The notes under the pieces: generated by a model
The model's database searches: none
What the model was told of the DNA's origin: nothing
What the model saw: only the letters and a program-made list of their open reading frames with translations
Shown: positions 25,105-32,957 of the stretch, one piece after another
Position numbering within the stretch: position 1 is the first letter of the stretch
Layout of the letters: each line of letters begins with the position of its first letter
Position numbers and translations under genes: made by a program
Source: Rhodospirillales bacterium
Lineage (GTDB): Bacteria > Pseudomonadota > Alphaproteobacteria > Acetobacterales > Acetobacteraceae
Assembly (NCBI GenBank): GCA_028869595.1
Contig: JAGWRU010000209.1
Coordinates: 1-47,151, forward strand
Reading direction: 5' to 3'
DNA length: 47,151 bases

Positions 25105-26097
25105 TCAGCGACCGGCCGGGTCGGTAATTCGCGCGTCCTTATAGGGGATCGCCGCATCCGTAAGCGAGGGGGGGAGGGTGGCGAGCCGGGCGCGCGCCTC
25201 CGCCGCATCGCTGGCGATCTGGGCTTTCAGCGCATCGAGGCCGGCGAATTTCCGCTCCTCCCGCAGGAAGGCGTGCAGGGAGACGGCGATTTCCTGGCCG
25301 TAGAGATCGGCCTGGAAGTCGAACAGATGCGCTTCCAGCCGCGATTCCGGGCCGGCATGCACGGTCGGGCGACGGCCGATATTGGCGACCCCCGGCACGA
25401 TCCGCCCATCGGCCAGCCGCACCGTGACGGCATAGACCCCGCGCGCCGGTTCCAGGTGTCGCCCCAGCGCGACATTGGCGGTGGGAAAGCCGATGGTCCG
25501 CCCGCGCGCATCGCCATGCGCCACGATGCCGCGAATGGCCCAGGGCCGGCCGAGGGACGCGGTGGCGCGTTCCGGATAGCCGTCCTGAAGGTCGCGGCGG
25601 ATGCGGCTGGAGGAAAGCGGGCCTTCGGCATCGGCCAGCGCCGGCACCAGGCTGATGCCCATGCCCAGCGCCTCCGCCCGGCTGGCCAGCAGCGCGGTAT
25701 CGCCGCCCTTGCGCCGGCCGAAGGCGAAATCCTGCCCGCAGGCGAGATGGCGCGCGCCCAGGCCCTGGTGCAGCACGGTTTCGATGAAATCCTCGGCCGA
25801 CATCTGGCTGAAGGCGTGATCGAAAGGCAGTTCGTACAGGATGGCAACGCCCAGGGCGGCCAGCGCCTCGGCCCGCTCCGGGGCGAGCATCAGGCGGAAG
25901 GGCGGATCATCGGGGCGGAAAAATTCGCGGGGATGCGGCTCGAACGTCAGCACCGCCAGGGGCGCGCCCGGCAGGGCGGCATGGGCGGCGGCGATGACGC
26001 GGGCATGGCCGCGATGCAGCCCGTCGAAATTGCCCAGCGCCACGGTGGCGCCGCGCGCGGTGGCGGGCAGGTTCTGCCAGGAGGGGAAGATGCGCAT
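25105..26097 (-). CDS. ribF: Bifunctional riboflavin kinase / FAD synthetase
   Basis: This 330-residue enzyme phosphorylates riboflavin to FMN and adenylates FMN to FAD. The N-terminal nucleotidyltransferase domain has ALGNFDGLHRGH (HxGH-like), FEPHPREFF and SSSRIRRDL. The C-terminal kinase domain has GRTIGFPTANV, GVYAVTVR and the EAHLFDF strand. The ATG at 26097 is chosen over a TTG one codon upstream. It heads the minus-strand run ribF-ileS-lspA-bamF-pgi, an order common in alphaproteobacteria. Confidence 0.95.
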   Translation of the reverse strand: MRIFPSWQNLPATARGATVALGNFDGLHRGHARVIAAAHAALPGAPLAVLTFEPHPREFFRPDDPPFRLMLAPERAEALAALGVAILYELPFDHAFSQMSAEDFIETVLHQGLGARHLACGQDFAFGRRKGGDTALLASRAEALGMGISLVPALADAEGPLSSSRIRRDLQDGYPERATASLGRPWAIRGIVAHGDARGRTIGFPTANVALGRHLEPARGVYAVTVRLADGRIVPGVANIGRRPTVHAGPESRLEAHLFDFQADLYGQEIAVSLHAFLREERKFAGLDALKAQIASDAAEARARLATLPPSLTDAAIPYKDARITDPAGR

Positions 26098-26253
26098 CAA
26101 CGGGGCGGGTGGCGAAGCGTTAGGCCTGGGGGCATGGGGAAGCCTGCTCTTTCTCGCGTCATGTGCGGGAAGATGGGGGTTAGATCAACTGGTGGGGAGA
26201 TCAGGGGGGCGCAACAATCGGCGGCATAGCGCGCGTTCGAGGCTTCCATAAAG

Positions 26254-26562
26254 ATGATTCCTACCATCGCCGCCCATCGTGGTGAAGTTCGCGATCTGTG
26301 CCGCCGCTTTCACGTCCGGCGGCTGGACCCGTTCGGTTCGGCGGCCCGGGGCGAGGATTTCACCGAAGCCTCCGATATCGGTTTCCTGGTGGAATACGAG
26401 CCGGCGCATGCGCCGCCGGCGTTGGGCGATTTCCTGGCCTTTCGTGCGGCTTTGGCGGCGGTGCTGGGGCGAAAGGTCGATGTGACGGTGGCGAAGGCGG
26501 TTCGCAACCCGTTTCTGCGGGATGCCATCGCGCGGTCGCGCGTGACGCTGCATGGAGCGTGA
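26254..26562 (+). CDS. MNT-type nucleotidyltransferase domain protein with a missing catalytic Asp
   Basis: This 102-residue protein has the minimal nucleotidyltransferase fold seen in HEPN/MNT pairs, in which MNT antitoxins AMPylate HEPN toxins. GSAARGEDFTEASDIGF at residues 28-44 matches the GSxARG(x5)SDxD consensus, but the second metal-binding Asp is Gly 43. This should weaken or abolish catalysis. No HEPN gene lies beside it; downstream is a GC-poor gap. It may be a decayed remnant or a regulatory pseudoenzyme. Confidence 0.7.
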   Translation: MIPTIAAHRGEVRDLCRRFHVRRLDPFGSAARGEDFTEASDIGFLVEYEPAHAPPALGDFLAFRAALAAVLGRKVDVTVAKAVRNPFLRDAIARSRVTLHGA

Positions 26563-26689
26563 TCCTCGGGGTCCTGATACTTTCCCGGATCTTTATTTGA
26601 CACTTCGGAGCGGATCTCGGAACCGAACGATATTTCAATGTCACGTGACTACCGCTCAGGATTACCCGGAAGATGAATTAAGATTATTG

Positions 26690-26719
26690 TTGAAGTATTT
26701 TTGAAGACGGGGTTATGAA
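26690..26719 (+). promoter_or_regulatory. Possible promoter for the 73-residue orphan gene
   Basis: TTGAAG (26690-26695) and TATGAA (26714-26719) are 18 bp apart in an AT-rich gap; each matches 4 of 6 consensus bases. Transcription would start near 26726, shortly before the GGAGAG site of the gene at 26747. A perfect TTGACA at 26597-26602 has no partner at a normal distance. Confidence 0.35.
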
Positions 26720-26746
26720 ATAGTCCGCAGCAACGGAGAGATTTTC

Positions 26747-26968
26747 ATGCCTATGACCAACGAATGGCGATTTGCGCCGAAAGACGGCACTGTAATTTGT
26801 GTTCAGTTTAGCGGCGGAACACAAAATAAAGCACGGTGGAACCTTAGTAAATCCGGATGGGATGTGTCATTTAAAGGGGGTTGGACATCCATGGCTTATG
26901 CCCATGGTAGGGCCGCCCCGACCGTATTCTGGATTGATGATTCGGACGACAGAAAAGCCAACTCCTGA
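26747..26968 (+). CDS. Hypothetical 73-residue protein in an AT-richer patch
   Basis: I cannot assign a family. The protein begins NEWRFAPKDGTVICV and is rich in Trp and Gly. The W-x-x-APKDGT pattern followed by spaced Trp residues recalls small phage- and plasmid-borne proteins, but this is only a resemblance. GGAGAG about 6 bases before the ATG supports translation. Its base composition is markedly lower in GC than its neighbours, which points to recent transfer. It stands alone between the nucleotidyltransferase-like gene and the M20 peptidase. Confidence 0.5.
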   Translation: MPMTNEWRFAPKDGTVICVQFSGGTQNKARWNLSKSGWDVSFKGGWTSMAYAHGRAAPTVFWIDDSDDRKANS

Positions 26969-27044
26969 AATCGTACCACCCAGCCTTGCCTCCCTCGTCC
27001 CATCGGGTGCAAACCGAACCCGCAATCCACGGGACACTCCTTCG

Positions 27045-28175
27045 ATGCCGCAGACCGCCACCGCCAGTTCCGAAGACCTTCTCGCCGGCCTGGCCGAATG
27101 GGTCCGCACCGAAACTCCCACCACCGACCCGGCGGCGGTGAACGGGCTGATGGACATGGCGGAGCAGACGCTGCGCGACGCCGGCGCCGCCATCACCCGC
27201 ATCCCCGGCATCGACGGCTATGGCGACAATCTGATCGCCCGCACCCCCAACCCGTCCAACATGAAGCCCATCGTCATCGCCTGCCATCTGGACACGGTCT
27301 GGAACAACGGCACGCTGGAAACGATGCCTTTCAAGGTCGACGGCGATAAGGCGCACGGCCCCGGCATTTACGACATGAAGGCGGGCAGCTTTCTCGCCTG
27401 CCACGTGCTGTCCTCCATCCTGCGCCAGAAGGTGAAGACCCGCCGCCCGATCACCCTGCTGCTCACCCCGGACGAGGAAGTCGGCAGCCCGACCAGCCGC
27501 GCCATCATCGAGCGCGAGGCCCAGGGTGCCGCCACCGTCCTGATCATGGAACCCGCCGCCGCCGACGGTTCCTGCGTGATCGCGCGCAAAGGCGTCGGGC
27601 GCTTCGTGCTGGAAGTGGCCGGCAAAGCCTCCCATGCCGGCAGCGCCTATACCGACGGTGCCTCCGCCGTGGTCGAACTCGCGCATCAGATCCTGGCGAT
27701 CGAGGCGCTGGTCGATGTCGCCGCCGGCATCACCCTGAATGTCGGCCCGATCAGCGGCGGCACGCGCCCCAACGTGATCGCCGAGGCGGCGTGCTGCGAG
27801 ATCGATCTGCGCGTCCCCGATGCGGATGCCGCCACGCGGATGGAAAAAGCGGTGCTGGGTCTGCGCGCCCGCAACAAGGCCTGCACCGTTACCGTGACCG
27901 GCGGCATGAACCGCCCGCCTTTCGCGGCGGATGCGGCGATCCTCGGCCTCTACGAAAAAGCCCGTGCTTTGGCCAAGGAGGTCGGCATCGACCTGCCGAA
28001 GCAAAGCCGGGGCGGCGGCTCGGACGGGAATTTCACGGCCGCCCTCGGCATTCCCACGCTGGACGGGCTGGGCTGCCCCGGCACCGGCGCGCATGCCGCG
28101 CATGAGCATATCCAGTGGCGCCAGCTCGGCCCGCGCGCGGCGCTGCTGGCGAGCCTGCTGGAGACGCTGGAATAG
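27045..28175 (+). CDS. M20 family metallopeptidase, glutamate carboxypeptidase-like
   Basis: This 376-residue zinc hydrolase of the M20 family (CPG2/ArgE/DapE type) should cleave a terminal amino acid or N-acyl group. Metal ligands and catalytic residues are visible: His 81 and Asp 83 in CHLDTVW, Asp 110 in GPGIYDMKAG, the Glu pair 144-145 in TPDEEVGS and Glu 169 in LIMEP. The GGGSDGNFT block near the C-terminus is also family-typical. The frame is open upstream to 26799, but those codons lie in the GC-poor patch. The ATG at 27045 gives a normal N-terminus. There is no signal peptide, so it is cytosolic. Its substrate is unknown. Confidence 0.85.
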   Translation: MPQTATASSEDLLAGLAEWVRTETPTTDPAAVNGLMDMAEQTLRDAGAAITRIPGIDGYGDNLIARTPNPSNMKPIVIACHLDTVWNNGTLETMPFKVDGDKAHGPGIYDMKAGSFLACHVLSSILRQKVKTRRPITLLLTPDEEVGSPTSRAIIEREAQGAATVLIMEPAAADGSCVIARKGVGRFVLEVAGKASHAGSAYTDGASAVVELAHQILAIEALVDVAAGITLNVGPISGGTRPNVIAEAACCEIDLRVPDADAATRMEKAVLGLRARNKACTVTVTGGMNRPPFAADAAILGLYEKARALAKEVGIDLPKQSRGGGSDGNFTAALGIPTLDGLGCPGTGAHAAHEHIQWRQLGPRAALLASLLETLE

Positions 28176-28193
28176 GCGACACGCTGCCGCGCC

Positions 28194-29573
28194 ATGCTGT
28201 TCAACTCCCAGGTCTTCATCGTCTGCTTTCTGCCGGTGGTGCTCGCGCTCTATTACGCGCTGGCCGGATCGCGCCCGGCGCGGCAATGGCTGATCATCCT
28301 CGCCTCGCTGATCTTCTATGGCTGGTGGGATGTGCGCTTCGTGCCGCTGCTGGTCGGGCTGACGCTCGCCAACTGGCTGGCAGTGCGCTGGTTCGCGGCC
28401 AATGGCAGGCGGGCCATTCCGGTGGCCGGCGTGGTGCTGAACCTCGCCGTGCTGGCGCTGTTCAAATATGCCGATTTTCTGCGCGGCACCTTCTATGGCC
28501 TCGCCGGCGAAGCGTGGCAGCCCTGGCATCTGATCCTGCCGCTCGGCATCAGCTTCTTCGTTTTTCAGAAAATCTCCTATCTGGAGGATCTGCGGCGCGG
28601 TGAACGCCATATTTACGGGCTGCGCGATTTCGCGATGTTCGTGATGTTCTTCCCGCAACTGATCGCCGGCCCCCTGGTGCGGCATAACGAGATCATTCCG
28701 CAATTCGACCGCGACCCTCGCCGCGCGGAGATGTGGGAAAATCTCGGGCGCGGCTTCATGCTGTTCGTGATCGGCGTGGCGAAGAAGGTGCTGTTCGCCG
28801 ATACGCTGGCGATGCTGGCCGATCCGCTCTTCGCCCAGGCGGCGCACGCGCCGCTGGCCGCGCTGCCGGCCTGGATCGCGACCTTGGCCTACACCCTGCA
28901 AATCTATTTCGATTTCTCCGGCTATTCCGACATGGCGATCGGGCTTGCCCGCATGTTCGGGCTGGAATTGCCGTTCAATTTCGATGCGCCCTATCGCGCG
29001 GTATCGGTGCGCGATTTCTGGCGGCGCTGGCACATCACCCTGTCGCGGTTTCTACGCGACTATCTGTATATCCCGCTGGGCGGCAACCGGGTGGGCGCGG
29101 CGCGGCAGGTTGCCAATCTGATCGCCACCATGCTGCTGGGCGGGCTGTGGCATGGCGCGGCCTGGACCTTCGTGGTCTGGGGCGGCTGGCACGGGTTGGG
29201 GTTGGCGGTGAACCATGTCTGGGACAAGCGCTTTCCGCGCCTGCCGCGACCGCTCGCGTGGCTGCTGACGCTGCTGTTCGTGATGGCCGGCTGGGTGCTG
29301 TTCCGCGCCGACAGTTTCGCCGTGGCGGGCCATGTCTTCGCCTCGCTGCTGGGCGCGCATGGCTGGGGGCATCTGCATATCGACCGCGAATATGTCGCCG
29401 CCCTGATCGGCGGTTTCGCGGTGGCGACCCTCGGTCCCACCAGCCAGCGCGCGGCGCTGGAGCGTCTGCGCCCCGATCCGCGTCTGGCCGTGCCGGCCGG
29501 GGTCGGGCTGGTCTATCTGTTGCTGCTGATCGGCGGACGTCTGCCCAATGTCTTCATCTACTTCCAGTTCTGA
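28194..29573 (+). CDS. MBOAT family O-acyltransferase (AlgI/PatA-like)
   Basis: This 459-residue polytopic membrane protein transfers acyl groups, usually acetyl, across the inner membrane for O-acylation of a polysaccharide. It shows the AlgI-family start MLFNSQVFIVCFLPVV, LPLGISFFVFQKISYL, DFSGYSDMAIGLARMFG, RDFWRRWHITLS with His 280 and the MBOAT catalytic His 320 in GGLWHGAAW. The 3' end overlaps the next gene by 26 bp, so both are co-translated. By analogy with alginate AlgI-AlgJ/AlgX or peptidoglycan PatA-PatB, the partner should carry the periplasmic transfer step. The acceptor glycan is not known. Confidence 0.9.
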   Translation: MLFNSQVFIVCFLPVVLALYYALAGSRPARQWLIILASLIFYGWWDVRFVPLLVGLTLANWLAVRWFAANGRRAIPVAGVVLNLAVLALFKYADFLRGTFYGLAGEAWQPWHLILPLGISFFVFQKISYLEDLRRGERHIYGLRDFAMFVMFFPQLIAGPLVRHNEIIPQFDRDPRRAEMWENLGRGFMLFVIGVAKKVLFADTLAMLADPLFAQAAHAPLAALPAWIATLAYTLQIYFDFSGYSDMAIGLARMFGLELPFNFDAPYRAVSVRDFWRRWHITLSRFLRDYLYIPLGGNRVGAARQVANLIATMLLGGLWHGAAWTFVVWGGWHGLGLAVNHVWDKRFPRLPRPLAWLLTLLFVMAGWVLFRADSFAVAGHVFASLLGAHGWGHLHIDREYVAALIGGFAVATLGPTSQRAALERLRPDPRLAVPAGVGLVYLLLLIGGRLPNVFIYFQF

Positions 29574-30600
29574 GCGCGCGGCCTGGCGCCGCTTCTTCCG
29601 CGCCTTCGTCGGCGCGGCGGTGATCGCGGGCGCCCTGGTCTATGGGTTTCTGGTGCTGGTCGATCCGTTCGACACGCTGCCGCTTTCGCCGCCCGCCACG
29701 CGCTGGCCGGTGGCGACGGATGCGCGGTTTTCCTTCCCCGCCTTGGCCCGCTCGGCGCGATTCGATTCCGCGATCTTCGGCACCTCCACCAGCCGGCTGC
29801 TGCGCCCGCACGCGCTCGACCCGATCCTGCATGCGCGCTTCGCCAATCTGGCGATGAACGATTCCACCGCGTGGGAGCAGGCGCAGCTGATGCGCGTCTT
29901 TCTGCGCGCCCATCCCGCGCCCAACGTGCTGATGGTCGGCATCGATGTGCGCTGGTGCGGCACGGGCGGCGAATGGCACCGCCAGGTCGCGCGCCCGTTT
30001 CCCGACTGGATGTACGGGCGCAATCGCTGGGCCGGCTATGCGCATCTGTTCAACCTGTATGCGATCCAGGAGGCCGGGCAGCAATTCGGTATCCTGCTGG
30101 GCATCAAGAAACCGGTCTACGGGCGCAACGGCTATACCAGCTTCGTGCCGCCCGACAGCGAATACGATCCGGCGCGGGTGGCGATGCATCTGCGCGCGGC
30201 GGGGCCGGAATATCTGCCCGGCACGCGGACCGGCCCGCCGGCAAGCTGGCGCTACCCGGCGCTGGAGGCACTGGCCCGCCGCCTCGCCCATCTGCCCGCG
30301 ACGAGCAGGGTGGTGCTGTTCTTCGTGCCGTACAACCACGTCATCCAGGTCAATCCCCCGATGCCGGGCGCGGATGCGTGGACCGAGTGTAAGCGCCGCG
30401 TCGCCGCGCTGGCGCGCCGGCCGGGCGGCCTGGCGGTGGATTTCATGATCCCCAGCCCGATCACCGAGAACGACAATCATTACTGGGATGCGCTGCATTA
30501 CCGCATCGGCGTCGCCGCCCGGATCGCCGTCGATCTGGGCCGTGCGGAAAAGGGCGAAACCTCGCCCGATTACCGCATTCTGCAGCGCGGGCCGGGTTAG
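29548..30600 (+). CDS. Membrane-anchored SGNH-like partner of the MBOAT acyltransferase
   Basis: This 350-residue protein has one N-terminal membrane helix (about residues 16-38) followed by a periplasmic domain. FGTSTSRLL with Ser 80, LAMNDSTAWEQ and a C-terminal DNHYWDALHYR (Asp 309, His 317) suggest an SGNH-hydrolase-like fold with a Ser/Asp/His triad. I infer this from spacing; similarity to AlgJ/AlgX is weak. It overlaps the MBOAT gene by 26 bp, which argues for a working pair. Its stop overlaps the stop of the convergent M20 gene. Confidence 0.65.
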   Translation: MSSSTSSSERAAWRRFFRAFVGAAVIAGALVYGFLVLVDPFDTLPLSPPATRWPVATDARFSFPALARSARFDSAIFGTSTSRLLRPHALDPILHARFANLAMNDSTAWEQAQLMRVFLRAHPAPNVLMVGIDVRWCGTGGEWHRQVARPFPDWMYGRNRWAGYAHLFNLYAIQEAGQQFGILLGIKKPVYGRNGYTSFVPPDSEYDPARVAMHLRAAGPEYLPGTRTGPPASWRYPALEALARRLAHLPATSRVVLFFVPYNHVIQVNPPMPGADAWTECKRRVAALARRPGGLAVDFMIPSPITENDNHYWDALHYRIGVAARIAVDLGRAEKGETSPDYRILQRGPG

Positions 30601-31721
30601 TTTTCCGCCGCGACCGCCAGGGCGAGATCGATGAAGACCGGCACCGCCGCCTCCAGCGCCGCCACCGAAACGCTTTCGCCCGGCTTATGGGCAACACCGA
30701 TATCGCCCGGCCCCAGCACCACGCAGGGCGCGATGGCCTGCAATTCCGAGGCATCGGTGCCATAGGGCGCGGTGCGTGCCGCCGCCCCGACGCGGTTCGC
30801 GCATAGCGCGACCAGCGGGTGATCCTCGGGCAGTTCCGGCGGCCGGCCCTCGGTCGCCTCGGTCAGGCGCAGCCCGGCGCGGGCGGCGGCCTCGCGCACC
30901 GCCTGCACCACGGGTGCGGGATCGACGCGGGCGGAGCGGCGGAATTTGATCCGCGCCGTGGCCAGCGGTACGGTCACGTTCACCGCCGCGCCGTGATTAT
31001 CGATCACCAGATTGAAATCGCTGAAAGGCGGATCATAGGCCGCATCCTGCAGGGCGGGATCCTCGCGCAGCCGGGCGAACACGGTCTTCATCTCCGCCAG
31101 GAACGGGATCAGCGCCCAATTGGCATTGCGGCCCTTGCCGGTGCTGGAATGGGCCTGTTCGCCCAGTGCCTCGGCGGTGAACAGGATATGGCTGCGATGA
31201 CCACGCACCGGGGCCATGCCGGTCGGTTCCACCACCAGAATGCCGCGCGGGCGGGCTTCCTGGGCCAGGCGGGAACGCTCGGCGATGATGCGCGCGCCGG
31301 CCTTGGTGGTTTCCTCATCCGTGGTGATCAGCAGCAGCGCGGGCGCCCGACCGGCGAGCTGGCGCGCGGCGATCATCGCGGCGGCCAGCGGGCCTTTCAT
31401 GTCGGTGGACCCCAGCCCGTGCAGATGCCCGTCCGCGACACGCGCCGACCAGGGATCGGTGGTCCAGCCGGTATCGGGCACGGTGTCGAGATGGCCAGAG
31501 AAGGCAAGCCCGCCGGTCATCCGCCCGTCCGGCCCGGGGGCGGCGGCGACCAAGGCGCGCTTCGCCACCCCGGCGGCGTCGGTATAATCCAGCCTTTCGA
31601 TCGCGAAGCCGGGCAATGCGGCTTCGGCCAGTTCGGCGACCGCCAGATTGCTGATGCTGCTGCGGCTGTCGATCGCCACCATCGCGGCGGCAAGCGCGAT
31701 CACATCCTGCGGCTGGGGCAT
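30597..31721 (-). CDS. M20 family deacylase, acetylornithine-deacetylase-like
   Basis: This 374-residue zinc hydrolase resembles ArgE/DapE. The metal-site pattern is His 77 and Asp 79 in SGHLDTVPD, Asp 107 in GLGSTDMKG and Glu 136-137 in TTDEETTK, with VEPTGM and GEQAHSSTG in the lid domain. It should hydrolyse an N-acyl amino acid in the cytosol. It is divergent (102-bp gap) from a lyase/M81/D-threonine-aldolase operon and probably works with it rather than in arginine synthesis. The start at 31721 matches the family. The frame is open far upstream, but that region lies over the divergent lyase gene. Confidence 0.82.
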   Translation of the reverse strand: MPQPQDVIALAAAMVAIDSRSSISNLAVAELAEAALPGFAIERLDYTDAAGVAKRALVAAAPGPDGRMTGGLAFSGHLDTVPDTGWTTDPWSARVADGHLHGLGSTDMKGPLAAAMIAARQLAGRAPALLLITTDEETTKAGARIIAERSRLAQEARPRGILVVEPTGMAPVRGHRSHILFTAEALGEQAHSSTGKGRNANWALIPFLAEMKTVFARLREDPALQDAAYDPPFSDFNLVIDNHGAAVNVTVPLATARIKFRRSARVDPAPVVQAVREAAARAGLRLTEATEGRPPELPEDHPLVALCANRVGAAARTAPYGTDASELQAIAPCVVLGPGDIGVAHKPGESVSVAALEAAVPVFIDLALAVAAEN

Positions 31722-31823
31722 GCATGCGGTCCTTGGCTGGGGCGTGCAGTTTCCGCGTTCGGCGATGCCCTTGCAACCATCGCCGGCAAGCGCGAGTTTC
31801 GTCCTTCCAGCAGGAAGTCCGCG

Positions 31824-32957
31824 ATGGAAACCGCCTATCTCGATCCCCGCTCCGGGGCGACCTATCCGCTTGCCACCCCGCTCTGGCGGGCCCCCTCCGG
31901 CGCGCCGCTGCTGCTGACGCCGATGCCTGGCATCGGGCGTGCCGGCATCGACCGCGCCGCGCGCGGGCCATGGCGCTATGCCGCCGCGCTGCCGTTCCGC
32001 GCGCATGATCCGATCAGCCTGGGCGAAGGATCGACGCCGCTGCTGGCCCGGCGCTTCTTCGGTGCCAAGGCTTTCGTGAAATGCGAATGGATGATGCCGA
32101 CCGGCAGCTTCAAGGATCGCGGCGCGGCGGTGATGCTGTCGCTGCTGCGCCAGCAGGGCGTGACCGCAGTGCTGGAGGACAGTTCCGGCAATGGCGGTGC
32201 GGCGATCGCCGCCTATGCCGCGGCCGGCGGCATGGCGGCGACGATCATGGCGCCCGCTTCCACCAGCCCGGCCAAGACGGTGGCGATGCGCGCGGCCGGT
32301 GCGGCGGTGGAGCTGGTGCCCGGTAGCCGCCAGGATACGGCGGATGCGGCGGTGGCGCGGGCCGCGACCCTCTTCTACGCCAGCCATAACTGGCATCCGT
32401 TCTTCCTGCACGGCACCAAGACGCTGGCGTACGAGCTATGGGAGGATCTCGATTACTCCGTCCCCGATAATATCCTGATCCCCTGCGGCGCCGGATCGAA
32501 CGTGCTGGGCTGCGCCATCGGTTTTGCCGAATTGATGCGGGCCGGAATGATTTCGCGCCTGCCGCGTCTGTTCGCGGTGCAGCCGCAAAACTGCGGACCG
32601 ATTGCCGCAGCCTTCGCCGCCGGGGCGCCGGATGCGGTGCCGGTCGCCATCGCGCCCACCATCGCCGAGGGCACCGCCATCGCCCGACCCGTCCGCATGC
32701 CGGAAGTGCTGGCCGCCTTGCGCGGCTCCGGCGGCGGCGCGGTCGCGATCGCCGAGGATCGGATTGCCGCCGCCGCGCTGGCCCTGGCCGGGGCGGGGCT
32801 TTATGTGGAGCCGACCTGCGCGCAGGTGCTGGCCGGATTCGAGGATTTGCTGCATGCCGGCACCATCGCCCCGGAACAGACCAGCGTGCTGGTGCTGACC
32901 GGGGCAGGGGCCAAGGCCACGCCACGTTTCGCCGAAATTCTGGGGATCGCCTTATGA
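31824..32957 (+). CDS. Threonine synthase-like fold-type II PLP lyase
   Basis: This 377-residue PLP enzyme has a PTGSFKDRG motif with the Schiff-base Lys 97, SSGNGGAAIAAY, and a phosphate-binding GAGSNVLG in place of the usual poly-Gly. These are typical of threonine synthase, threonine dehydratase and diaminopropionate ammonia-lyase relatives. Beta-elimination or replacement on a hydroxy- or phospho-amino acid is likely. AGGAAG about 8 bases before the ATG supports the start; codons further upstream are open but overlap the divergent M20 gene. The stop overlaps the M81 gene start in an ATGA. Confidence 0.82.
   Translation: METAYLDPRSGATYPLATPLWRAPSGAPLLLTPMPGIGRAGIDRAARGPWRYAAALPFRAHDPISLGEGSTPLLARRFFGAKAFVKCEWMMPTGSFKDRGAAVMLSLLRQQGVTAVLEDSSGNGGAAIAAYAAAGGMAATIMAPASTSPAKTVAMRAAGAAVELVPGSRQDTADAAVARAATLFYASHNWHPFFLHGTKTLAYELWEDLDYSVPDNILIPCGAGSNVLGCAIGFAELMRAGMISRLPRLFAVQPQNCGPIAAAFAAGAPDAVPVAIAPTIAEGTAIARPVRMPEVLAALRGSGGGAVAIAEDRIAAAALALAGAGLYVEPTCAQVLAGFEDLLHAGTIAPEQTSVLVLTGAGAKATPRFAEILGIAL

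Noticed and set aside
22155-25127. Very long open frame antisense to ileS (nearly 1,000 codons)
   Set aside because: It lies wholly over a clear isoleucyl-tRNA synthetase and is rich in His, Gln, Arg and Gly, as expected for a shadow frame of a GC-rich gene; no recognisable domain.
26597-26602. Perfect TTGACA -35 box in the AT-rich gap
   Set aside because: No -10 hexamer lies 15-19 bp downstream; the nearest AT-rich hexamer is about 26 bp away.
30819-31823. In-frame 5' extension of the threonine-synthase-like gene
   Set aside because: The extension overlaps the antisense M20 gene, has no family similarity, and a ribosome-binding site precedes the ATG at 31824.
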